Shown in pieces: positions 55,366 through 64,000 of a stretch of DNA of 64,000 bases. Position 1 is the first letter of the stretch, and every line of letters begins with the position of its first letter. The DNA is from Panicum virgatum (taxonomy: Eukaryota > Streptophyta > Magnoliopsida > Poales > Poaceae). The translations under genes and the position numbers were made by a program. The stretch covers positions 1,815,174 to 1,879,173 of the forward strand of contig NC_053142.1 in the NCBI RefSeq assembly GCF_016808335.1. The letters run 5' to 3'. Below the pieces are notes generated by a model. The model was not told the DNA's origin. It ran no database searches and saw only the letters and a list, made by a program, of their open reading frames with translations.

Positions 55366-55420
55366 GGGCTGTGGATTTATTTCACTTGAGAACCTTTTGT
55401 TTTTCGCAACAACATATCCG
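55366..55420 (+). CDS. ELMO gene exon d
   Basis: 55 nt from acceptor ATTTCAG to donor CCG|GTATGT. One base finishes the split Arg codon, then GCGFISLENLLFFATTYP. The FISLENL motif is a strongly conserved ELMO signature. Confidence 0.92.
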
Positions 55421-55606
55421 GTATGTCTTTTTTCTTTAGTATGTGTAATGATGTATGTGCCAGAAACCAAGGTTATATGATGGAATCTGGATTCGTCGAT
55501 CTTGTATATAAAATGAAATCCTTAGGAATGAGCAAAGTGCCCACCTTGCCTTGCATATGTATATAGACTGATGCTTGCCGGTTATTTTGATCCAACAATT
55601 AAGCAG

Positions 55607-55727
55607 GCTCCTTTCAAGAGGTTAATGCTGAAGCAGCAAGGAATGCGAGCTGTGTGGGAGTACCCCTTTGCGGTTGCCGGTATAAACATCTCATACATGC
55701 TGATTCAGATGCTGGAGCTCAACTCAG
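55607..55727 (+). CDS. ELMO gene exon e
   Basis: 121 nt from acceptor TTAAGCAG to donor AACTCAG|GTATTC. Reads APFKRLMLKQQGMRAVWEYP then FAVAGINISYMLIQMLELNS plus one base. The following exons of the family were not found up to 64000, where a Helitron occupies the sequence. Confidence 0.9.
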
Positions 55728-56479
55728 GTATTCTTTTTTTTTTCTTAGGGGCCGGGAATGGCATCTAATCTTTGCATGTGAAACTGTCTAGTAGTTTCTT
55801 GGAATTGAGAATTTACATGTATAGACTATGTGCGTTGCATCATAACAGATTTGTTTTTGGTCAAAGCACTATTAAAAGTAGTAATCAAAGTACGTATGTA
55901 CATCTAACCCACCATGTGCCACTGCATTCGTACGAGTCAAACAGCCCCATGATTATGCAGCCACATTGCTGTATAGTATTAGGTTTTGTTCCCTTTCTCA
56001 AGATGAGGAATCTTTGGATTTGATTACGACTGTTCGATGATGAGCATTATAATAGTGGGCACATGGATGCAGCTGGTGCTAACTGCTAACCGATGCGCAA
56101 CCGTCTCGTCCCGTTGCATATATGCGTTGTGCCACCCATGATTGCCTTGCCTGATCATCCATATATACTAGTATGCAGAACAAGCTGGTCTCACCAGAAT
56201 CATCATGTGGTTTCAAACAGAAAACAAAGGCTTGTTTATCTCCCACTACTAAAAAGAACAAAGTGGCGACCGGTTGGTCGTGCGACTCGAAAATCTCGGC
56301 CATGTGATTACCGGCATCACCGCTTGCTATCGCACGATCATATGCCCTCGCCATCGCTCCGCGCCCCACGCACGATCGCACCATCAGCCCGTGATCCACG
56401 CCTCCGCTCTGACCCATTGCGTTGATCGTGCGCCGCCATCAGGACGCCGCGGTTTCTGCGCAGCGCCGCCGCCGCAGCC
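55728..56479. other. Unassigned sequence after ELMO exon e
   Basis: Starts as AT-rich intron with a T run (55732-55743). No ELMO exon, TIR pair or LTR end is recognised. Confidence 0.4.
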
Positions 56480-57193
56480 GTGCGCCGTCCCCACGGACTT
56501 GCCCTACAGCGCAGCTTTGGCCCTGCGCGCTCTGACCTGCGACCCCGCGCCTCCTGTTGTCGCGGCCCCCCCCCCCCCCCTCCGCTCGCGTCCCTCTCCC
56601 ACCCGCGCGATAGGCAACGCCGCCGCCTGTCTTCCTCAAGCGAACAGAAACGTCGCGCCGGTTCTAGGTCAGAGCGCGGCCACCACGATGCATCCCTGCT
56701 GCAAGTAAGATACAAACGGAACCCCCTCCCTCTCCTCTTTCGTTTCCCCCACTCCCCGCGCTCTCTCGCGCCTGGAATCGCAGGGAATCCGGCCACCATG
56801 GCGGCGTTCTTCGATCTTTTGCTCATTTTGCACAGAGTTGGGTCATTTATATGTTTTGTTGCCTTTGTTATTTAATTTTGCTCCTCATGTGGGATCGTCA
56901 GATATGAAATCAGATTCACTTGTGAATAATTTAATGGCTTGGCACACTCTCTGTTAACCCCTTTCTGCAAATATCAAATCAGCGGAGCAGATTTTTTTTT
57001 AGTTGCTGAAAAGAGATTCCTTACCTTTTTTTTAGCACAACATATCATCGAGTGGTTGGTTGGCTAGCGATGTTGTCTGCACTGATGGTGTAATGTTTCC
57101 GGTTTTGGGTTGACAGATTGATAAGAGGCTCCAAAATCTGAAGAAGGAGGTGGCCGTGCAGGACACCGAGCAACACAAGACGCTCTGGGAGGT
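56480..57193 (+). other. Possible two-exon gene fragment (GC-rich first exon)
   Basis: A GC-rich open frame ends HDASLLQ at donor CTGCAA|GTAAGA (56705). A second segment 57117-57192 lies between acceptor TTGACAG and donor GGGAG|GTAAGT and reads IDKRLQNLKKEVAVQDTEQH then KTLWE in the same phase. The joined sequence would be an Arg/Pro-rich head plus a short charged coiled-coil helix. The protein is not recognised. A poly-C run of about 14 bases near 56569 could break the first frame. It may be a real 5' end, or a captured fragment at the edge of the Helitron. Confidence 0.35.
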
Positions 57194-57351
57194 AAGTTAC
57201 CATGCTTGCAGGGTTTCCAGTAGATGATCAAGTTACTTTGCCTATGTTTTTTTAGCACAACATATATTTTAGACCATCAATACCAACTCTCTCAGATAAA
57301 ATATTTCTAAGAAGAAACTTGTTAAGACCATCAAACTTTTCTGGTATAATA

Positions 57352-57669
57352 ATTAACTTGCATCGAGCTGAATGCTACCTGCAAGAATAGTAGTGGTGTT
57401 CTAATTTTTTTAATTGCGCTTGTTAGTAGGGTTGACATTTGGCCCCTGTTTATAAATTTTTGTGATATTTGACACTATGTTTGCCCACATCTAGCATGTT
57501 TCCTAATATGAATTCAGGCAAGTTCTATCGGCTATCAGATTAACTTGCATCGAGCTGAATGCTACCTGCAAGAATAGTAGTGGTGTTCTAATTTTTTTAA
57601 TTGCGCTTGTTAGTAGGGTTGACATTTGGCCCCTGTTTATAAATTGCGCTTCTATCGGCTATCAGATTT
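57352..57669 (+). repeat. 187-bp offset direct duplication with internal deletion
   Basis: A 107-bp block (ATTAACTTGCATCGAGC...GTTTATAAATT) occurs at 57352-57458 and again, apparently identical, at 57539-57645. The closing word TTCTATCGGCTATCAGAT also occurs twice (57523-57540 and 57651-57668). The second copy lacks the roughly 60 bp that separate these two parts in the first. Confidence 0.9.
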
Positions 57670-57847
57670 TTTTTTGAACGAAATTATCCTGGTTCAACAT
57701 TTTTTTGGAATATTTGCACTGAGAGGTTTCATGCAATAGAAAAAACAACCCTTATCTCTATGAATGGTGTGTCAAGGGAACCATTCGGTGATTTGACAAA
57801 CACACCCCGCGCTGGTAAGTCACTTACCACATATAGATTATCCATGA

Positions 57848-58066
57848 TTGTGGTGTTATCCGCAGTTGAAACTGTTTCATCTTACTCCTGTACGTGTAGA
57901 CTCAAAAGAGCTTAAGCGGCAAAGGGACCGAGCAAGGTCTGCTTCGTTGACGGAAGAGCAAAAAAGCGAACGTAACAAGAGGCGTCGTGAAGCTTACAGG
58001 AGGAAAAAGGGGATTACCGCAGAGAATGAATCTATTGTTACTGAAAATGAGCATGCGGTGCAGTAG
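57848..58066 (+). pseudogene. N-terminal basic exon of a Helitron-encoded protein
   Basis: Contains RQRDRARSASLTEEQKSERN then KRRREAYRRKKG, a basic EERDxxxxKRRExYxxKK-type repeat found ahead of the Rep domain in plant Helitron proteins. A splice-like GTGTAG precedes it at 57893-57898 and a TAG ends the frame at 58066. A second, longer copy of the same motif is at 59115-59300. It is probably DNA-binding, from family knowledge. Confidence 0.55.
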
Positions 58067-59078
58067 ACTATTGATCTTACTGGTATTCACCTCAATTTAT
58101 TGACCTGTTTTTTGCCTGAAAACAATGCAGTTTCTAATGGGCTGTTTTGGGGTACTCAACAGGACCGAACCGAGCTGATGATGATGAGGGGTCAGAATGG
58201 CTACATAGGAGTGACAACTTCATCAGAGATTTATGTTGTGGGCAAGGTACACGCATCACCAGACATTGATGGCCATGCAAGATCAAATTCTATTTCGGGC
58301 TCCAATCTTTGACACTTTGTCTATTTTTCCAAGCAGGGATCGAAGCCCTCGGGTGTGGGAACAACCTGAATTCACACGAGATGAATATTGTGCATGCGGG
58401 CGGTAACCAAGGTAAATGCAATTCCGACGTGTGTTATGCATAATGCATTTATTTTTTTCATGAAGTTATTGATGTGATTGATGTTGTAGATGACAATCTT
58501 TCGACCAAAAAGAATGTTGCTGAGTTATTTGTTAATCCACATGAGAATTGTGCCGTAAATGCGGGGGAAATTGCAGGTACTATGTTTGGCTTTTGAATAG
58601 TGTTTGTGTTGAATTGTTCAATGACGACCACGATCTAACATATCTAATTTGGTCATATCAGGGCTATTCACATATGGATCTTTGAATAACGCTATTGTTT
58701 ATGACCAACCCATTATAGATGATAATGGAGCACAACGTACAGGTATGTAGTTGAATCAACTACGGCTCTGGCGATCGTAATATAGTGCAAGCAGTCTGCA
58801 ATATTTTATACATGCACATAATAATGTTATTGTTTTCCTCACTCGGTACATGATATTAGGTTTGGGTGCAATAGATCTTAGTGGGGAATATATATTGTTG
58901 TTTTGTCAAAAAAATAAAGACTATTATCAACTTTTTATTGTACCTGAGTCTTGAATATATATAGACTATATTATTTTGCTGAATATTATTTGTACAACCC
59001 GTAGCACCTTGGTTGATCAACTATATTACCTTTCACATAGTAGCATGTGATTCAGTATGGTTCAATATATTCCATTAG
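58067..59078 (+). other. Intron/exon mosaic of the Helitron gene, unresolved
   Basis: Short open pieces alternate with AT-rich stretches. Recurring words (ATGAATATTGTGCATGCGGG, then AATTGTGCCGTAAATGCGGG) suggest small repeated exons. No domain is assigned. Confidence 0.35.
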
Positions 59079-59750
59079 TTGCTAATATTTGAATCACCCG
59101 TGTTGGGTGTGTCAGAATCCATTAACCCAAAGGAGCGACGAAGGGAGAAGTATAGAGCACGAATGGAGTCGATGTCTACTGAAGAGAGGGCGCTAATTAA
59201 TCAGCGTCGCCGAGAATTATACCACGTGAAAAAGTTGCTGAGGACAGAAGAAGAGGTTAAAAAGGAAAAGTTGCGGAACAGATTGCCAGCACGAAAGGAG
59301 GGGAAACATGAATATAAACATAGAATGAAAGAATTCAGAGCCAACAACTTACACCCTGATTCTATAGCTATGGCAAACCCTCAATTTGTGCCCGAAATTA
59401 TAGTTCCACCCCCCATAGAACTCGTAACCAGTGCGAGTGAATTGGTTATTCCGGGTTTTAGCGGATCACCTGTTTACATCCCACCGATAGTTGAACAGAT
59501 ACCAGATGTTCAGGGCATGGAGTCTGGGGTTGGACGTAGTCTACCTAGGCGTCGTGTGGTTGCTGTTGAGAGAAATGCACTCCGTAATCAAAGAAACATT
59601 GAGTTCCATGCAACCATTGGAAAAAATCATAGTTGTACATATGATGCAGACGGGTGTGGCGAACAACTGTCAACAGAATCACGTGAGGGTAATTACTTCC
59701 TAACAACAAAGATTAAATTTATAACAATAACTGCTATATTGAATTATTAA
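59079..59750 (+). pseudogene. Helitron protein segment with basic repeat
   Basis: The frame reads NPKERRREKYRARMESMSTE then ERALINQRRRELYHVKK, the same basic motif as at 57902, followed by a Pro/Val-rich linker (PEIIVPPPIELV). It ends RNALRNQRNIEFHATIGKNH and CTYDADGCGEQ. Similar leaders precede Rep in grass Helitron genes. Splice sites to the next segment are likely (CACGTGAG|GGTAAT near 59690). Confidence 0.55.
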
Positions 59751-60372
59751 ATTTAATGTGCGACTGGTTTTATTTCAGAAGAACAACACGACCATGAGGA
59801 TTATAAGGAGCCGGTTAAGACTCAAGGGCATGAAGAAATTGATATTGGTAAAATGAAAAAAAAAACTCTAATGAAAATTATTGCTACACCGTACAATTGT
59901 GTGGACCAAACAAACTAAGCATTCTCTCCAGGTGGATCTGCACCTAAGGTCAGCAGCTGGATGGCATCACAGTCACAGCCAATCTACACTAATCCTGATG
60001 GTAATATTGACCATTTTAATTTCATGTTCAAAAGCATGATTACTATGTTGGTAAAATAATTGTACCTTTAATTTTAATTTAAAAGGTTTAGGTGGCATGC
60101 GACTGCAAAAAGACCCTGAGTGTTGTAGACACAATCTCCTATGGTCGAGGATGGTACTCTCCCTACTTTTCATTAACAACTTTAGTCAATTTGATGTTGT
60201 ATTCGGGTCAACTTAATGATCGTACTATTGAAATAGATGGGGATGAGGATGTTATTTTCGAGGAGGATGATGAAGAAGACGAAGGTTACTTTTTCGCTGG
60301 ACAAGGTATTGGCAAAATATATGTCATTTGATTGGAAAATAGGGTGTTAACTTCTACTAGAATGGAATACTG
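59751..60372 (+). other. Spacer/introns of the Helitron gene
   Basis: Small acidic frames (for example EIDGDEDVIFEEDDEEDEGY at 60229-60288) alternate with AT-rich intron-like sequence. No domain is recognised; they probably encode the acidic linker before the Helitron Rep-associated region. Confidence 0.35.
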
Positions 60373-61134
60373 ATGGCTTTTAATATATGTACAGACGGTG
60401 AAGCCGACAATGATGCTGATGTTAGTTTGTGTGGAGATGATATTGATGTGCCAGATGTAATTGATCCCTTTGGCAAAGTGTTTGAAAACATACCATCTGA
60501 GACGCATATGCTTGAGCCGGTTGATAACTGTGAACACTGCAACGCAAAGAAATTTCAGTTCAAGCCACCTGGATTTTGTTGTCGTAGTGGGAAGATACAT
60601 TTATCATCCCCAGACACACCACTTGAACTCATGAGGCTTTGGTCAAGCTCTGATGCTGATGCTAGACACTTCCGTGCAAACATCAGATTCTTTAATGGTC
60701 ATTTCTCGTTCACATCTTTGTATTGCCACCTTGACCATATGACAACCAACATGCGAAATGAGGGGGTTTATACATTCCGTGCACATGGTCAGATATACCA
60801 TAATGTTCGATCATTTGGTAAGGAAGAAGGCACAGAACCTATACACCTTGAATTATACTTCTATGATGATGATCCTTCTCTTGAGCATCGATACTGTAGG
60901 TGTCGTGAAGATTGCTTGGAAAAGGACAAGGAGGTTATAGAAAGATTAGTTGGGATACTTCGGGGCAACCCATACTCCGAACAACTGAGGTCAATGGGTC
61001 ACGTTGAAGATATAGAAGACTACCATATTGCATTGAATCTGGACCAACAGTTGGATTAGAGGACTTATAATGTGCCTCTTACATCAGAGGTTGCTGCCGT
61101 TTGGATTGAGGGTAGTGAACTCCTAGGTTAGTTC
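60373..61134 (+). pseudogene. Helitron region upstream of Rep (helitron-like N-domain)
   Basis: The frame includes EHCNAKKFQFKPPGFCCRSG, TPLELMRLW, ARHFRANIRFFNGHFSFTSL then YTFRAHGQIYH, and HLELYFYDDD. This is the order seen in plant Helitron polyproteins. CxxC pairs (CEHC, CC) suggest a zinc-binding fold. A TAG at 61057-61059 interrupts the frame just before RTYNVPLTSEVAAVW. Confidence 0.75.
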
Positions 61135-61468
61135 CAAAATAGTGTTCTCCTGCAAGGGAAGGATAGGTCTGTGTAGGGGATTCGGTCATATCAAGCGTGT
61201 TATGATGCATTATCATATCCACTTTTCTTCTCCAGAGGGGAGCTCGGTTGGCATAATTGCATTCTGAAGGTTGGTGTGACTATGCAAGAAGTTGAGGCTG
61301 CCCGTGCATACCAAAAGGCTCGTGCTGAAAGTGATGGCGATGATGATGAAGGTATAGTTCATGGATTACAAAAAAGTAATCATAGTTCTTATTACACACT
61401 ACTTGTACCATATTGCACTTCACTAATATTAGCTTTGGAAATTTGTAGGTGGGCCTGGCAATTTATGT

Positions 61469-62420
61469 GTGTCAGTACGTGATTATTATTGCTACAAATT
61501 CCAGATGCGTCCTGGTATATTTAACCCAATATTTTTTGGTAAACGGCTATTCCAGCAGTTTGCTGTGGACACATACATAAAGATTGAAAGTTCACGCTTA
61601 GATTACATCAGGAATAATCAGCAGGAGTTACGGGCTGATTTATACCAAGGTCTCGTTGATAGTTTGCATGCCGGCGAGGGTCGTGCAGATGCTGTTGGGA
61701 AACGGACAGTGCTGTCCACGCCATTCATTGGAGGTCCTCGGGACATGAGACATCGGTACATGGATGCCATGGCATTGGTGCGAAAGTATGGGAAACCAGA
61801 TATCTTCCTCACAATGACATGCAACCCAAATTAGGATGAGATCAAACAACATCTTTTGCTTGGTCAAACTGCACAAGATTGCCCTGATCTCGTAACTAGG
61901 GTTTTCAGGGCAAAACTTGAGGTGTTGAAGACAAAACTGATGAAGAATGACATCCTTGGTAAAGTTCGTGCTTATGTATATGTTGTGGAGTTTCAAAAGA
62001 GGGGGTTACCACATGCTCACTTCTTGCTGATCATGAAATGGAAGTATAAGCTTACGTGTCCTGAGCAATATGATCTTCTTATCTCAGCAGAACTTCCTAA
62101 CAAGAAAATGTTTCCTGAGTTGTACAAGATGGTCACCAAGCACATGATGCATGGCCCGTGTGGTGTTTTAAACCCATTTTGTCCTTGCACTAAGGGACGT
62201 ACATCTTGTAAGAATCGCTATCCACGGGCCTTCTGCGAGTCCACATCTCAGGGGAAGGACTCGTACCCCATATACATGTGACGTAATGATGGACGTAAGG
62301 AAATGGTTAGAGGTCATGAGCTAGACAATCGATGGGTAGTCCCGTACAACCCTTATTTGCTACTCACGTTCAATTGCCATATTAATGTTGAAGCTTGTGG
62401 AAGCATTAAATCTGTTAAAA
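61469..62420 (+). pseudogene. Helitron Rep endonuclease domain (HUH type), with nonsense changes
   Basis: The frame runs RDYYCYKFQMRP, GKRLFQQFAVDTYIKIESSR, FIGGPRDMRHRYMDAMALVR, IFLTMTCNPN. A TAG at 61832-61834 stands where the family has Trp. After it, YVVEFQKRGLPHAHFLL holds the metal-binding HUH pair at 62012-62020, followed by CPCTKGRTSCKNRYPRAF. A TGA at 62279-62281 and a frameshift near 62420 follow. Rep nicks and joins single-stranded DNA during Helitron rolling-circle or peel-and-paste movement. This copy could not make an active protein as read. Confidence 0.85.
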
Positions 62421-63170
62421 TATTTAATCAAATACATTTACAAGGGTCATGATCGGGCATCTATTGCTGTCAGAGAAGGTGATAATGCAGACAGTTGTGG
62501 TAACGTTGATGAGATAAAGCAGTTTAGGGATGCTCTGTGGGTGACGCCTTCAAAAGCAATGTGGAGGATATATGGTTTCGACCTAAGCAAAAACCACCCA
62601 CCAGTGAAACAATTGCAGCTTCATCTACCCGATATGCATACGGTGTCATTCCATCAGCGTTCTAATATACAAAATATAGTAAATCGCCCTGGTGCGGAAG
62701 AGTCAATGCTTACAACATATTTTGCTCAAAATAGGGTCAACGAGTTTGCACGTGGGATATTATATCATGATTTTCCGGAATTCTATACTTGGCACTCCAA
62801 TGGTAAATTCTAGAAGCGAAGGGTATATGAGGGACGCAAGCAGATTGGTAGAATTGTCTCCGCACACCCAGCTGAGGGGGAACGCTATTATCTTCGCGTT
62901 CTACTTAACCATGTTGCTGGAGCTACCTCATTCGACCATCTTAAAATGGTTGATGGTGTCGTGCAACCTACATTCTGCGAGGCAGCCGAAAGAAGAGGTA
63001 TAATTGAAGAAGATAATACATTAGATGAGTGTCTTATGGAAGCTTCTACGTTCCAAATGCCTTCTTCACTACGAAGGCTATTTGCAACTATTTTGGTGTT
63101 TTGTGAACCAAGTGATGTGTTTGCACTTTGGCAGAAACACATGGATGCAATGTCAGAGGACTATCGATGA
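62385..63170 (+). pseudogene. Helitron Rep C-terminal part with catalytic Tyr motif, and linker
   Basis: KYLIKYIYKGHDRASIAV at about 62418-62471 carries the Tyr pair expected for the nicking residue (Tyr codons at 62421, 62433 and 62439). The linker DALWVTPSKAMWRIYGFDLS, VKQLQLHLPDMHTVSFH and RVNEFARGILYHDFPEFYTW is typical of the Rep-to-helicase region. TAG at 62811-62813 and TGA at 63168-63170 interrupt the frame; both fit G:C to A:T changes at Trp or Arg codons. Confidence 0.8.
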
Positions 63171-64000
63171 AATAGTCCATCATCCAATATAGCCACACAA
63201 ATGGTACTTATTGATATTAGAAATATGTTGCAGTCAATGGGTAAGGACATTAAGACATTTCCTCTTCCGGAGATTGATGAGATGTATGATGATGCTAATG
63301 GTATTCCTCATGAAATATTTGAGGAGGCAACTGTCGAGGTGAATTTCGATGATGTGTCATTGGTCAACTCCCTTAACCAAGAACAAAGGGACGCCTATGA
63401 GGAGATCATGGCAACTATTGATTCCGATAAAGGTGGACTCTTTTTCGTGGATGGTCCTAGCAGTACCGGAAAGACTTTCCTATATAGATCTCTGCTAGCG
63501 ACACTACGAACTCAGAACAAGCTTGCCGTGGTGACAGCTACATCTGGTGTTGCAGCATCAATAATGCCTGGTGGGAGAATGGCCCACTCCCATTTCAAGA
63601 TACCCCTTACCATTGAGAATGGAAGTTTTTGTAGTTTCACGAAACAGAGTGGTACTGCAAAGCTGCTCCGTCAAGTGTCTCTTATTATTTGGGACGAAGC
63701 TTCTATGACAAAGAGGCAAGCTGTTGAAGCACTAGACAACAGTCTACGAGATATAATGGATCAGACTCAGTTGCCATTTGGGGGTAAGACAGTTGTGTTC
63801 GGTGGAGACTTTAGGCAAGTACTACCAGTTGTTAGAAGGGGGTCCAGGGCTCAAATTGTCGATGCTTCCCTACGGAGATCGTATCTATGGGGTTCCATGC
63901 GACATCTTAAACTGGTTCGCAATATGAGAGCACAAAGAGACCCTTGGTTCACGGATTATTTGTTGCGCATCGGTGGTGGAACGGAAGAGGTTAATTCCGA
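63171..64000 (+). CDS. Helitron PIF1-like helicase domain (partial, runs off window)
   Basis: An open frame to the window edge reads SLNQEQRDAYEEIMATIDSD then FFVDGPSSTGKTFLYRSLLA. The Walker A box is at 63453-63476; the usual GPGGTGKT is here GPSSTGKT. TATSGVAASIMPGGRMAHSH follows, then Walker B IIWDEASM at 63684-63707 and GGDFRQVLPVV. These are motifs I, Ia, II and III of PIF1/RecD2-type superfamily-1 helicases. It is the helicase half of the Helitron transposase, used for unwinding during transposition. It follows the Rep part in the same frame after the TGA at 63168-63170. Confidence 0.9.

Larger units (their letters stand above)
32550..55727 (+). pseudogene. ELMO/CED-12-domain protein gene, disrupted by a CACTA element
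   Basis: Five exons read in register through proper GT/AG sites into an ELMO-domain protein: 32550-32662, 32837-32905, 33329-33364 joined to 55059-55138, 55366-55420 and 55607-55727. Hallmarks are TWFGGLF, LTPLQEQRLQKLKERL, VPYDETRPEHQESLRALW, QWKDMGWQGVNPATDFR, GCGFISLENLLFFA and WEYPFAVAGINISYMLIQML. These fit the plant ELMO family related to Arabidopsis At2g44770 (from memory). In animals ELMO proteins act with DOCK exchange factors on Rac; the plant role is not settled. The 5' exon(s) and the last exons were not found; the latter would lie beyond the Helitron that follows. The 21.7-kb CACTA insert in the third exon should abolish a normal product unless it excises or is spliced out. Confidence 0.85.

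Noticed and set aside
59973..60600. Minus-strand ORFs opposite the Helitron gene
   Set aside because: Shadows of the + strand coding frame.

Overview
This window looks like a stretch of a large, repeat-rich grass genome, probably panicoid. The evidence is the set of elements present: Tekay/Del-type chromovirus LTR retrotransposons with 3-4 kb LTRs, a SIRE/Maximus-like Ty1/copia LTR, a CACTA transposon with TTTGCCGAGTG subterminal repeats, Helitrons, hAT-type MITEs and a tRNA-derived SINE. Only one host gene is recognised with confidence: an ELMO/CED-12-domain protein gene on the + strand (five exons between 32550 and 55727). Its third visible exon is cut in two by a 21.7-kb CACTA element. Nearly everything else is mobile DNA.

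Layout. 1-2906 is the 3' end and LTR of a copia element whose LTR carries a regular array of GCGGAC-N-GTCCGC palindromes. 2950-4110 is an old Tekay LTR fragment. 4330-9000 is a MITE/SINE cluster with several 8-bp or TIR-defined elements. 9896-26793 is a small non-autonomous Helitron (TC...CTAG, inserted between A and T). It was split by a 15.6-kb Tekay element (E1, 10713-26295, TSD CTCTG) that has LTRs, PBS, an extra ORF0, a gag-pol ORF and a chromodomain tail. E1's 3' LTR was in turn split by a 3.9-kb solo LTR of a second Tekay family (21325-25259, TSD CATCC). 27640-29740 is a foldback element holding a 1.06-kb copia solo LTR (28431-29491, TSD GACGG). 29741-32549 is poorly assigned sequence with candidate Helitron and retroposon ends and a minus-strand promoter-like island.

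32550-55727 is the ELMO gene. The CACTA element (33365-55055, TSD CCT) sits between two codons of an exon. Its TNP2 transposase gene was itself split by a full-length Tekay element on the minus strand (E2, 36664-51743, TSD GATGT). Three layers (gene, CACTA, Tekay) can therefore be ordered in time from junctions alone. 55728-57850 holds an unassigned GC-rich exon-like pair and a 187-bp duplication. 57850-64000 is the 5' part of an autonomous-type Helitron gene (Rep HUH nuclease plus PIF1-like helicase) broken by nonsense changes and running off the window.

Both Tekay elements share a layout worth attention. Each has a coiled-coil ORF0 between the PBS and gag. All three Tekay-family LTRs contain a GC-rich leader followed by an apparent intron and a short acidic exon-like ORF. 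The coding regions of E1, E2, TNP2 and the Helitron all carry stops or frameshifts, so no intact autonomous element is visible. All calls come from reading motifs and junctions by eye; no database search or alignment program was run.
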